Below the pieces are notes generated by a model that was not told where the DNA came from, ran no database searches, and was given only the letters and a program-made list of their open reading frames with translations. 64,000 bases of DNA from Arcuatula senhousia (taxonomy: Eukaryota; Mollusca; Bivalvia; Mytilida; Mytilidae): the NCBI GenBank assembly GCA_963971305.1, contig OZ020305.1, forward strand, positions 42,233,717 through 42,297,716. Reading direction: 5' to 3'. A program made the translations under genes and the position numbers. Positions 11,671 to 25,400 of the stretch are shown here, in pieces. Every line of letters begins with the position of its first letter. Position 1 is the first letter of the stretch.

Positions 11671-12376
11671 ATATCAATGACCTAGCCCTGTAAATTATAC
11701 GAATAGAGCGAGCGAGCAAAGCTTTACAGGGCTATGTCATTGATATATTTTCAGATACCTGTGGAACAGTGCAGTGCTCCCTCGTTTTATCACCAACCTC
11801 ACATTTCGCCTAAGGATCTCTGTGTCTCAAATTTTCCTCATTAAAATTCCCTTGTTATAATGCCAAACTTGCAAATCACCATCCGCCAATGATTCCCTGC
11901 CCAAATCAGACTTGGCCAAATAGTTTTGGAATAGGTTGGACTTTTGGTTTGATAAAGTAATATCACTTGCCGGTCTGACCAAAACACCATCGGACCAAAA
12001 TATTATTGAACTTTGATATTATCGTCGATTCCAGAAATCGTTCATGTTTTTTTCTGGATTTTAACACATGATTTCACTATTTCTGATAATTTGCCCATGT
12101 GCAACAAATTTTGTTGACAGTTTTTGTTGTTTGTAAATAAATAAAATAAAACTAACCGGCTTTCAATAAATAGCAAGTAAAATGGTGATATTTTAGTCAA
12201 AATCAAAAGATTGGAAGAAAATTTAACAACTAAAAATAACAATTAAAATACATTATGATCCAGAAATCTGACGGACATCTGGTCCAGTGCAGTACTGACT
12301 TCATTCGGACCGATGATGAAAATCCCTGTACATGTCTGTAGGACTGACAAATTTCGCCAAGTCTGCCAAATTAGGC
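11671..12376. repeat. Palindrome arm and non-genic sequence
   Basis: ATATCAATGACCTAGCCCTG (from about 11671) is complementary to CAGGGCTATGTCATTGATAT (from about 11728), with a spacer of about 30 bases containing GAGCGAGCGAGC. The arms continue into CAGATACCTGTG and its partner on the far side of the hAT-like insertion. From 11780 to 12376 no gene is visible. Confidence 0.5.
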
Positions 12377-12620
12377 AGGTTAAGCCTGTGACGCTTCCGA
12401 AGTTACAATTAATTTTATTCATATATTTTGTTTGAAAATAAGAACCAACTAGCTTTTCTTGTGGGTTACATGTGCGTTTGATGACATCTAAAATTTTCAA
12501 AGAAAAAAGCATTAAAAAGACATTGAAAGTTTGGGAAAGCAAGCGTGCTAAACTGTACGTTGAAGGAAAATTCAGCTCAAAGTACAACTAAAATATTGAC
12601 ATTTTTATTATTACCGCCCC
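12377..12620 (+). mobile_element. MITE-like element, family E, copy 3
   Basis: It is a diverged copy of 10437-10733. The left end GCCTGTGACGCTTCCGAAG and interior AGCTTTTCTTGTGGG are retained. The right end fades after GACATTTTTATTATTACCGC. Confidence 0.5.
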
Positions 12621-13347
12621 CTTTGGGGGCCTATAAATTTAAATTACATTTCCTTTGTATTTAGAGTTCTCGATTGATAACATACTCAATAATCCATTTC
12701 TAATCCAATGAGCGCAATACAGGTAAACTGTTTTAAGTCTGTTACTCAAAAAAGATAATTTCCGTCCAAAATGTTGACTTGAAGGGAATGAGCGTGAGGT
12801 CACTATCATTCTAAATGTTTTCTTTGGGACAGTGTTTTCTTGCAGCAACAGATCAAGAAAGTTCTATGCACTGATGATAACACTAGAAAAGTGGTATTGA
12901 TTTAACCAAGATAAACACGATAAACTTCACTTCAAAACTAACAGAAAATCACAGCAGCACTCATAATTTCCTGAGATAGGGAGAGGTTTAGAGTCTTAGG
13001 CATACAAATACATGTACCAAGATTTACTCTGTCAGACATGTCTGACTTAAGAACTTAAGATTGGTGTGAAGCAGGAAGTTTTTTTCAAACAGGTTCTTAA
13101 TTAACCATGTAAAAACAAGCATCATACTTATTTAGAAAAAAATGAATTTTAGTTGTAGTCTTTCACTTAACTTTTAGTTATATCAAGAATTGATTTTTGT
13201 CCGATTTACTGGTATATTTTAACATTGTACTAATGTAAATATGAGATTTTAACCATTTGCAAAAATCAAAAGGTTCGAGATCCATGTGTTTATGAAAATA
13301 TAATGCATACAATTTTGTATTTCTGAAAACTATTTATTTTATTTCAG
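12621..13347 (+). promoter_or_regulatory. Upstream region of REV1 (no exact promoter resolved)
   Basis: This 0.7-kb stretch is free of recognisable repeats and precedes REV1. A splice acceptor, TTTATTTCAG ending at 13347, lies 66 bases before the REV1 start codon. The 5' leader therefore probably has a non-coding first exon in or upstream of this stretch. A CCAAT motif occurs at about 12703. I cannot place a transcription start. Confidence 0.3.
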
Positions 13348-13413
13348 TACAAAGGTATCTTTTTCACATCCCTAAACAGGTGCTCATGCTCTGATGTATG
13401 TAAAAGTTAAATT

Positions 13414-16400
13414 ATGGCTGGAAGGGGACGCAGTCGAGGAAAAAGAGCTGGCAGTGGATGGGAAGATTGGACGGTAAGTGATTGAAAAAATCAGGAAATA
13501 GTCAGTATTACATTATTGTAGTATAATGTATGGACATGTATAAATTGTATTCTATGTATTTGTAATTCATATTATCAATTTGTCATGTTTATACCAATTA
13601 ATGATTAAATATTCACAATATTATGATAATGTTCATGTCCACCATAGATACCGATTTGTCTACTTCATACATTTTTACTTTCAAATTTTTGACTTTACAA
13701 GTAACTTTTTTAGAACAGGTGTACTCCAGAAAATACTGCATTTGGCAATAGATTTTGGACAATGAAGGTGTCCATTTAAAAAAAAACTTGATTAAGGGGC
13801 CGAGACAAGATAAACAAAAAATACATGTACATTGTTTATAGGGAGGATACATGGAAGCCAAAAGACAAAAACTGAACGAACAGTTTGATAAGAATTTGGC
13901 TGATGAAACTGAACTTGGACCTAAATCTGATATATTTAAAGGGGTTGCCATTCATGTGGATGGTTATACAAGTAAGTCTGGTGCCTTTTATTTAACCATT
14001 TTTAAAGTTTTAGAGAAATAACAAATCTAAAGTCGACCAAAGCAACATTGTCTTTTTTGTTAGGTTACATTATGATGTTATCAACTGCATTCCAACAGAC
14101 ATAAACACATAACACAAATACCAATGATACAATTAATGTATGCCCTGAAAACTGTGTCTAGCCTTATAGGGCACTTACTGCCTCATCAATGCAGTTGAAT
14201 CAACTTCACATGCAATGTCTGTCTGGATGTCATGATATAAAAAAATATTTGATTTAAAAAAGGGGGTTTCAGGGAAACAATTTTAACAATGTTCTCAGCA
14301 ACTTCATGTACATGTAGTTATTGACCTGTTTGAAACATCTTGATATTTGGTATTCAACATCAGCATGTAGCCCCATAATTTGGGATTCAATTCCAAGTCT
14401 CTACTTCTCTCACTTACCATTAATGAAAACGGTCCAGGTTTTCTCAACACTCAATTTACAATTAGCGCTAGATTTACATGTTAAATTGCATGTGTATATC
14501 CTGCAGTACAATGATGTCATTTATTTTAACAGAGCCTTCCTCAGATGAGCTGAAGAAGATCATGAGACAACATGGAGGGAAGTACGAGCACTACATGTTT
14601 AAGACTCTTGTAACACATGTAATAGCTACCAACCTACCAGACAGTAAAATAAAGAAAGATTTCAAGCACTGTAAAGTTGTCAAACCTGAATGGATTACAG
14701 AGAGGTTTGTTGAACAGTTTTGTGCCCATCTCAAAAGTAGGGGGCATATAATGTAATGTTTGTCCCTCCTAAATGTTGAGAGATGGGGCATTTGTCTTTT
14801 GGTCATATTCTTGTTTCTACCAATTTTGTTATTTTTGTTGCAATATTGTGTTTTAAAAAAGCAAATTTTACTATTCCTCTCATCTACATGTTGCTTCTAT
14901 ATTAAAGGTACCAATAAATTAAATGCTAGCTTATATAAATTTAGCCTAAAGAGAAGATAAAATAGTGAAAAAATAGTTCACACCCACAAAAAAGATATTT
15001 GAATAATTTGTAACTGATTGGTTTGTAGGTTAAGTTAAGGATTCTCTGTAAAGCAATGGTAAGAAATTTGGTATGCATATTTGTTCTTTGTTTGCTATAA
15101 TGGTGATATTGTGTAAAAGTCATATATTAGACATTTGCTGATACAAGTTTAGATAATAAAGAGGTTTTTTTTTTGTAAAGTAAAATAACACAAAAGTTTG
15201 TTAAAATGTACATAATTTCCGTAATGTTTTTTTTACCTAACACAATTCTATGATTGAAATATTCATTTTTGTTTTAGTGTGAAGGCTGGAAGGTTGCTCT
15301 CCTATGTTCCATACCAGTTATATACCAGTCAGAATAAAAACCAACAAGGAATGGCATCATTTTCAACATTCTCTGTTAGAAGGGAGACAAGTACGTCATC
15401 TACTCTAGCAAGAATGGCCAGTATTGGGGAAGATACTTTAGAGCAAAGTAGTATGGTTTCTGTTATTGAAAACACCATCAAAGGACCAAATGATGCTGTA
15501 AAATCTGGAGAAAAAGAAGAAAATAATATTTTAGTAGATGAGCATGTAAATTACAGCAGTGATTCAGACTCCAGTGATAATGAATTTTGTCGTCTGCTTA
15601 CCAATTCTAAGAAAAAGTTACTAGACAAAACTGAAGTTACAAATTTGAATGAAAATAGACCCGTAGATCATACTGATGAATTATCTGTAAGAGAAATAAA
15701 ATGTGAAGGCAAAAAATCTGCTGAAAAAGATGTCCTTGAAAATAATTGTGAAACCTTTGAACCCAATGCCATGAATGTGTCTAAAGAAACTAGTCTAAAC
15801 ATGACTAACATTTCACCTTCAAAGAGTCGAGGAATGGCAGTGGCTGGTGAGCCTGAGTTTATCAGTGAGTTCTACAATAACTCCAGGTTACACCATTTAT
15901 CAACATGGAAAGCAGAGTTCAAGTCTTATGTCAATGAGTTACAGAAAAAGGGAGATAGTTTTACTGGTCGAGAAAAACTCAGAGGATTTGTACAGGAGAA
16001 AGCTGAAAGCATGTCTGAGAGGGGAATTATGGGAAGCAAATCTCCAAGGAAGCCGGAGAAGGTTATAATGCATGTTGACATGGATTGCTTCTTTGTTTCT
16101 GTTGGTTTGAGAAAGAGACCTGAGTTAAGAGGTAAGATTTTCAAGGAATACTGTCTAGTGAGTAAATTTTCACTGAAAAGGCATAAGAATAATTGTTCTC
16201 TGAAAAAAATGTGAGATTTATCGCTGCTATACGTTACTTACTAGTTTTGAGTACCAATGTAGGATTTTATGGTGATAAATTGTGAAACTTTACTATCATG
16301 TACTTTAAAACAATTGACAGTTCATTTCTAAAAGTCTTGAAAGATTATAAAAATTGAAATTATGTTTAAGCAATTTACATGAAGTGTGTTTGTTTCTTGT

Positions 16401-19400
16401 TAATCTCAAAGAATATTTTGACAGGTAAGCCTGTTGCTGTTACACATTCAAAAGGTAAAGGAGCAACTTCTACCATTGCTGGGTCTGATCCACAGTATGA
16501 GTTTGAGCAATGGAAGAAGAGAAAATTAAACAAAGGGAACCAGAAAGGACAAACAGGAACCCAGTTACCTGATGATGTTGGAGATTCTTGGAATGTTGCT
16601 AATAAAACTTCTGATACTTTTCATTCAATGGCAGAAATTGCCTCATGTAGCTATGAGGCACGGCAGGTATTTATTAACTGGTAAAATTTTAATTATTTAT
16701 TATAACACATGGTTCCTTTCGATTCATGAATTTTAATTTATCCCAATTAAAGACATTTTGGTTTATTTTTATTTTTTTCTAGAAGCAAAACATATATAAA
16801 ATTGACCTTTCATTTGGTTCTTATTTTCATTGTTTAAAATTGGAATCCACCACTAAAATGAGCCACAGTATTTGAAATGAAATTTATTGGGAAAAAAAGA
16901 AATACATAAGCTTTAAAATTTGCTTATAAATACTTTGTAAATAGTCATTCTATTTTTGGGTATATATTTCTTTTAATTCATTGCTACTTCTTTAAGACCA
17001 TCCCATTTATTTATGTTCCCTTTTTTCTATCAATGGTTTCTCGTGTATGTGCCACTCTACATGCCAATTGACATAACATATATATTTACATTTTAGGCAG
17101 GATTAAAAAATGGAATGTTTATGGGAAAGGCCAAGGCATTATGTCCTGAACTTGTTACCATTCCTTATGATTTTGAAGGCTATAATGAAGTGTCACGACT
17201 CCTCTATGACATTGTTGCAAGGTAAATATATCAAAACTAAAAGAAATTTATTTCATTTTCATGTACTGTGAAAACAAGGAATCAAATTGGAGCTCACTGG
17301 ACTGTTCACCATGTAAACCAGTCTAGATATACAATGTTGAGCTTTGTAAACTTATCAGAAAAGGTTAAAATTATTCCAGGAATGTATTAAAAATATATTT
17401 TCATTCAATTATCATGCAGATGATGGGTCTAGATTGTTTTATTGTTCTTTTGAGAACCTTTTTCAATTGATTTGTTTATTAGTAAAGGAAGATATTGAAA
17501 TATTATATATGGCACAACCTATGTAAACCAGCAGCAACTTAAATATCCACAATGGAAAACAGTCAGGAGCTAAGTTTAAAATGCTATGAATTATAATTGT
17601 ATGTATAGCTACACCCATGATATAGAGGCAGTCAGCTGTGATGAGATGTTGGTAGATTGTACAGACCTACTTGCTGATACTGGGGCTGAGCCGCTAGAAT
17701 TTGCTATAATGCTGAGACAGGAAATCTTCCAGAAAACCAGATGTACTGCATCAGCTGGGATAGGTAGAGTATCCAATTAGGAAAAAAAATGTGCAATAGA
17801 CAAAGTATGCACATTTTTGCAATTTTTTGGGGGCAAATAAAAAAAATGTTGATAGTTTATCACCTAGTTTTTAATGCATTAAGACAACAGTATATGCATG
17901 ATAAAACAATAACATACAAATACATGTATAATATACAAGAAATAAATATTCAATTCATACTAGTTAGAGCACTTCTAAGTACCGTAGACATCCAATTTGA
18001 TATGGAAGGGAGAATTGGGAATAAAGACTTTGGAACAAAGATAATTAAGCAAAAAGAGATTGAAATTAGTTGATTAATTGCATGCATGTCACTGTTTTGT
18101 CCATGGTTAAAAGATCCTGACTTGGTACTGATAATAAACATAAATTTATAGAAAGTCATTGATGTTATAAAATCTTTATAATTGAAGGAAACAACATACT
18201 TCAAGCCAAGATGGCCACAAGGAAAGCTAAACCAAATGGCCAGTACCATCTGGTACCAGGTGATGTTATGGAATTCATGAAAGATCAATCTGTCAGGGAC
18301 ATTCCAGGTACATTTTAACTTATCTCTCCTTAGAACAATTGTATAGCTTTTGAAATATGCATTTAAAGCATATCCAAATTAATTATTTCATTTTAGTTCT
18401 TAAAAAAAATAATTTTGTGAATAGAGCATGTGCAGGTTAAAATCATTGCATACTGATGGGTGTCATTTTGACATGCAATAATAGAGGATACTTATTTGTT
18501 TAAAAAAAATTCTTGAGGGCATAGTTATCTTAGAAAAATCATTGATATTTCCTGGTATTTGTTATCCATAAACATATCCTGCTCACTAAAGATTCATTAG
18601 AATTTCTAATTTTCAATTGTCAACCTAGCAAATTTGATGAAAATTTCACTACAAAACTTACTGTCCTATTTACAGGGGTGGGCTGGTCCATGTCTAGAAG
18701 GTTACAGTCTTTGTCTGTATCTACCTGTGGAGACCTACAGACCCTATCCCTTGCTGTCCTACAGAAAGAGTTTGGACCAAAGACTGGGCAGTCATTGTAT
18801 AAATATTGTCGTGGACAAGATGATCGGCAGATCAAGTTGGAGCAAGAGAGAAAATCTGTATCGGCAGAAATTAATTATGGAATCAGATTCAAAAATGTAA
18901 GCCATTCATGTATAATGCTGTTCATGGTTTCAGAAAATGCTTTTTTCATAAACAGGATATTTTTAAAAAATGAAGTTATTAAGAGTTGGGTTTTTTTAAT
19001 CGCGGACTGAAATTCAAACTTCACACATAACTTTGATGTTCATTTCTTTTAATATATCGGTATACTGGATTATAAGCCCAACACAAAAAACAACTCTTCT
19101 TTAGTATTCAACAATAAATTACAGGAGTATGATGCTGAGAAATTTTTTCATGAGCTCTCAGAAGAAGTCCACAATAGACTGAAGAAAATCAACATGAAGG
19201 GAAAGACAATCACACTCAAACTGATGATCAGGAGGGAAGATGCTCCCCAGGAAACAGCTAAATTCATGGGTAGAATTAAATGGTTCAATGTGGTTGAAGA
19301 AATGTTTTCAATGAAAAACCCTAGCAGTTGAAGTGATGCACATCTTTTAAATTTTGATGCTTTATAAAATAATTGTCTGTGGCAAGATTTTTCCAATACA

Positions 19401-22400
19401 AACACCTTTTTCATAATCCTTATGTACATCTCCGACAATAATTTACATTAGATGATTTTACTAAAGAGAAACTTATGACTAAATAAGTTGTATATAATTA
19501 TAAGAATCAGTAAACATGGTAAATCTTTACTGTTCTAGGTCCACAAGGACTTTTGGAGGGATCTTAGATTTGTTATGAATAATTTATATTCTGGTGACAT
19601 TTGGAAGATGTCATGAAGCAGCCTCTTGTCTACACTGAAGGCTCCTCAATGTCTCTTATCATAGATTTTTAAAATTGTTTCATGGATGTTGGGTCATGTA
19701 CACTTATTCAACATTTCATTTTATAGGTCATGGACTATGCAACAACATCTCAAAGTCTTCCACCCTTCCCCTGGCTACTGATGATCCTAAGATAATAGCT
19801 AAAGAGTGTCTTACTATCCTCAGACAACAACATCTCAATGTTCAGGATCTTAGAGGCATTGGAATACAGCTACAGAGGCTAGAATCTGCTCAGGTGGGAA
19901 CCAAACCCCAGAAAGGATCTGGAAGTATTCTAAACTTCACAGTATCTAAGGCAGGTATGAATCTGCATGTGTGATATGTTTAGAAGTTTAAGCTTTTCTC
20001 CAGATGACATTAACTTTTTATGCCCCGCAAACAAAGTTGGGGGGGGGGGCATATAGTTTTTCGGTTTGTTTGTCCGTCCGTCCCCAACATAACTTTCGTA
20101 ACAGTTTTCTCAGCAACTACATATCATGGTGACTTGAAATTTGGTATAGGAGTTCAGTGTGAGGTCCTATATAGCGAGTACAAAATAAGGTCTGTCAACT
20201 ATCTACTTCCTGTTTACCGATTTAGTCAATTTTCAACATTACTAGTCAATTGTTGAAAATTTTCGTCACATTTTTCTCAGCAACTACATATCACAGCGAC
20301 TTGAAATTTGGTATATAAGTTCAGTATGAGGTCCTTTGTTGCAAGTATTGAAATTAGATCTGTATGATGTCTACTTCCTGTTTACCAAATTAGATCTGTA
20401 TGATGTCTACTTCCTGTTTACCAACATAGATCATTTGGGGGGTAGCGGGGGTATACTAAGTGAGCAGTAGCTCACAGATTCCATGTTATTAGTAGAATAT
20501 CAATTTTCATGGGTGGCTTTGACCCAAGAAATTTGATACCCCATGAAAAGGAAATTTAACATTGATTTGTATGTTGCAGACTTCAGAACCACAAATTTAA
20601 AAATCCACAAACTTATCAATTTTTATCAAACCATCAAAATTGGTACCCATGAAAATAAATGAATCCACAGAATATTAACTCTTCAACTGAAGAGGTTGAT
20701 TTTATATTTGGTGAACAGCTTGAGCATTATGAGTTTACCACTCCATCCCTTTCGAAGATAGTCAGTCTTCAACTGCTTGGCATGACTAAATGCATCCCTT
20801 TTAAGTTACACTATATGATCCATGTTAAAGATAAAATAATGTGTAAACATTTTTCTAATTTTTTTACATATCAAAGATGAATGCAAACCAAAAAAATGTT
20901 TTTTTCATTGACTAAATTGCACATTTCTGTTTTCTTTTTTGACTAGATATTCCCAAAACACCAGCAATAGTACATACCAATGAGATTGTCAGATCAGTTA
21001 CAAAACCTGAAGATAGTATTCAAGACAGTAACAAGATTGTGAATACAGGGCTTAAAAATTTTCTGAAAGCAAACCAAGACAGGGAAACAATTACTAAAGA
21101 CCCAAGTAATGATAGAGGAAAAACTCAAGATTCATTACAGAGAAACATTTTTTCAAGCATTGAGACACAAGTTAATCAGACTTGTTCAGATAAAGCACAG
21201 AATTTGGCAGAAGACCTTTCAAGGTAGGAATTAATTCTTGCCGGCTATCAAATATTGTTTAAAAGATAGAATTTTGTGATCAAAATAAGTTCACTAATAT
21301 GTTCCAAAAATACAAAGCAACAAAGCAGGTGTCATCAATATGTTTGTGGATTGTTTGCTGCAATTCAGTCAATCAACTGAAAGCTAAACACCACAAATTT
21401 CAATAGAAAATCATGTTTTACTGATGAACTGTTAGTGTTTAAAAGGAGAATTGTACTGCTACCTTTGTCATTCTTTTATTTGCATAAGCATATTTCTGTT
21501 TTAAAATTAACTAAAAAATACACCATTACCATAAAATAGAAATTATCCAAATTCATTTGATGTAAATTTATACTCAGTTTTAGTATTTGTTTTTTCAGGC
21601 GTAGAAACATACTGATTGTACCACCTTTGCCCTCCCTTAATTTTGGTGTTTCCCCATCAAAGTCTTTAGGATCTAACCATATCCTAGGATCATCAGCATC
21701 AACCATATCTACCCCAGAGGTCACAAGGACACCAAGTAGTGTTCCTGCTGATTACTTCCCTTCTCCCTCACAGGTATTCAAGTAGAGGGCTCTCTAAATC
21801 ATTTGTAGTTTGTATTACATGTAATACCTTTGCAAACATACTGTGAATTCATTTATTTTCGTGGATATCAAATTTGTGGTTTTCCCTAAATAGACACGTT
21901 GTTGGGTATTTAATTTGGTGGATTGCCATCAATGAAATTGGTACCCCATCAAAAATAATGAAACCATAGTATTTTAGGGGGATATAGGAACTTATTCACC
22001 TGTCTTAGGTAACTTACTAAGTAAAATCCTAAAATTCTTGGTGAAAATGAATAAAACTTTGCATGATGGGGTACATTAAAAAGATGTGCTTGGTCATGAT
22101 GATATTGGTTTGTAATTTCATAAAGAATTGGCAATTCATTTTCCAAGTATAGAGTCAAAAATTGAGCAGTGTGTAATTCTTGCTACCTTACTGTATGTAT
22201 TATAATGCATAACTTTTATAACACATTGTAGATTGATCCAGAAGTGTTACAGGAATTACCTCCTGATATAAGAAAACAGATTGAATCTGAGATGAAAACA
22301 AGAAAGAGGTCTTCCTCCTCTGTGGACCAGCCTCCAGGTGACCAAGGTATACCACAGAGGGATGAGACACCTAGCTGTTCATATCTGACTGAGATTGGCC

Positions 22401-25400
22401 TCCATCAGAAAGCTGTGTCACAGAGTCCAATTGTAGCTTTGCCATCTCTATCTCAGGTAAGAGAAAGGAGAAGAAAGAGGTATTGCAGAAATGAACTGTT
22501 ATTCACGTTGGTGGGGGTGGGCTTTAGTAATCTTTTTGTTAGTCCCCTACCGGCGAAAGCCGAAGGGGACTATAGGTTTGCGCTCTGTCCGTCTGTCTGT
22601 CACGCCTCAGTTTTCTGCACTTTTTTTCTAAACGCTTATAGATAATGAACTGATTTTTGGTATTTGAGTTAACCTTGATGAGTTACAGATCAAGTTTAAG
22701 TTTCATGCCGGTCCTTAAATTTTTATGGGAGTTATGGCCCTTTGAACTTTGAAAATTCACTAAAATTTCAGTTTTCCGCACTTTTTTCTAAACGCTTATA
22801 GATAATGAACTGATTTTTGGTATGTGATTTTACCTTGATGAGTTACAGATCAAGTGAGAGTTTCGTGTCGGTTCACAATTTTTTATGGGAGTTATGGCCC
22901 TTTGAACTTTGAAAATTCACTAAAATACCAGTTTTCCACACTTTTTTTCTAAACGCCTATAGATAATGAACTGATTTTTGGTTTGTGAGTTTACCTTGAT
23001 AAGTTACAGATCAAGTTTGAGTTTCGTGCCGATCCACAATTTTTTATGGGAGTTATGGCCCTTTGAACTTTGAAAATTCACTAAAATTTCAATTTTCCCC
23101 ACTTTTTTTCTAAACGCTTATAGATAATGAACTGATTTTTGGTATGTGAGTTTACCTTGATGAGTTACAGATCAAGTTAGAGTTTCGTGCCGGTTCACAA
23201 TTTTTTATGGGAGTTATGGCCCTTTGAAATTTGAAAATTCACTAAAATACCAGTTTTCCACACTTTTTTTCTAAACGCCTATAGATAATGAACTGATTTT
23301 TGGTTTGTGAGTTTACCTTGATAAGTTACAGATCAAGTTTGAGTTTCATGCCGATCCACAATTTTTTATGGGAGTTATGGCCCTTTGAACTTTGAAAATT
23401 CACTAAAATTTCAATTTTCCGCACTTTTTTTCTAAACGCTTATAGATAATGAACTGATTTTTGGTATGTGAGTTTACCTTGATGAGTTACAGATCAAGTT
23501 TGAGTTTCGTGCCGATCCACAAATTTTTATGGGAGTTATGGCCCTTTGAACTTTGAAAATTCACTAAAATATCAGTTTTCCACATTTTTTTTCTAAACGC
23601 TTATAGATAATGAACTGATTTTTTGTCTTTGAGATTACCTTGATGAGTTACAGATCAAGTTTGAGTTTCATGCCGGTCCACAAATTTTTATGGGAGTTAT
23701 GGCCCTTTGAAGTTTGAAAATCTATTGCAATTTTCTTTTCTAAACTTTTTTATTATACGACCGCAAAAAAATTGTGGTCGTATAATGTTATGGCGATGTC
23801 GTCTGTGTCTGCGTCTGCGTCGTCTGGGGACATTTGGTTTCCGTGCGATAACTTGAGTAAATATTGACCGATTGTTATGAAATTTTGATATGATGTTTCT
23901 ATTCACTGAAGGAAGGTTGGTATTGCATTTGGAGTTTCTGGCCCCTACCGTTTTAGAAAAAAGGGCCAAAAGGGGCTAAAATGGTTGTTGTGACAAAACT
24001 TCTGTATAATGTTTATTTTTTATCTGATTTTGATCATTCTTTTTTTATTTAATTCCTCATTAAATTCTGTCAACTAAATGTGTCATTGGTTTTGATATAT
24101 ATTCCACCGTTACATTGCTACAGGGGGTCAAAAAGGGGCCACACCCAAAAATTCAACTTTTTTATTTGTGGTCCGATTTTGAAAATATTTTTTTCATTGG
24201 AATCCTTGTGAAAATCGCTGCCTGTGTTTTTCAATCAGATTTGCAATATCTCTAACCACTTTTGAGAAATTAGGGGTCAAAGGGGCAAAAATCACTATTT
24301 TTATTTAAAGTTTGTCCATGTAAATAAATTAAGCTGTAGTGGACCAGACAACTGTTGTGAAGTTTTAATATGAAGGTTTTATCCACTGAAGGAAGGTTGG
24401 TACTGTATTTGGGGTTTTTTGGCCCTTACCGTTTTAGAAAAAAGGACCAAAAGGGGCTAAAATGGGTGCATTGACAAAACTTGTAGAAATTTTATTATTC
24501 ATTCAATTTTGAAAAAAAAATTTTGTTGTATTGCTCATTGAATTCTGTCAACTTAATTTGTCAATGGTTTTAAAATATATTGCAGCCGTACATTGCTACA
24601 GGGGGCCATAGACATGCCACGCCCATAAAATCAACTTTTTATTTTTGGTCTGATTTTCCAAAAACAATGTCCAATTTTTTTTTTTCATTTGAATCCTTAT
24701 GAAAATCCCAGCCCGTATTTTTCAATCAGATTTGCAAAAATTCTTACTGGTTTTTTTTTAAAAATAGGGATCCAAAAGGACCAAATATGTCAATTAATAT
24801 AAGACCTTTTCAATAAGATGTTGATGTGAATATATATGTGTCAAATATGCATTTTAAAGTCCACCACAGGGTGCATGAGTCAAAAACCTTTATAAGTCCA
24901 CCATTGGCTGCATGTGACCAAAGCAATAGACTATCCATATTGGGTCTCCAACGTACAGGGCTCAACATATTGCGGTCGTATCATGCTGCGCTCGGCGTAG
25001 CTTTTTATTGTTCCTTGTAGATAATCAACTGATCAAGTTTAGGTATTCATTTGTTTGACAAATTGTTACCAGTGACTGAAATATGAGGCCGGTAGGAGAC
25101 TAAGTATTGTTTTGCAATACTCTCAAAATGCTTGTTTTTTTATACCCCGGCTTCGAAGAAGAGGGGGGTTACTGTTTTATACTTGTCCTTTCGTCCGTCC
25201 GTCCGTCACAAAACTTCCTTCGCAGAAGATATATGTATGATAGATAAAGTTCAATGTGAAGTGGGAATATCTTAATGTTGACAGGAAATCAGCTGAACTA
25301 AAAAAATAAACTTCTTTTTTTAGCTTGATGAGAGTTGTTTCAATGCATTACCAGAGGAAATACAAAAAGAGCTCAAATCTGCCTACAACCATCAAAGTAC

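Noticed and set aside
13272..13290. GGTTCGAGATCC as a tRNA B box
   Set aside because: No matching A box, acceptor stem or cloverleaf could be drawn around it.
15279..16214. Single-exon 311-aa gene starting at 15279
   Set aside because: It starts on GTG directly after a splice acceptor and runs past a donor at 16132. It is REV1 exon 4 read into its intron.
22244..22645. 133-aa ORF ending in a mobile element
   Set aside because: Its first part is REV1 exon 14. After the donor at 22457 it reads into the intron and family G DNA.
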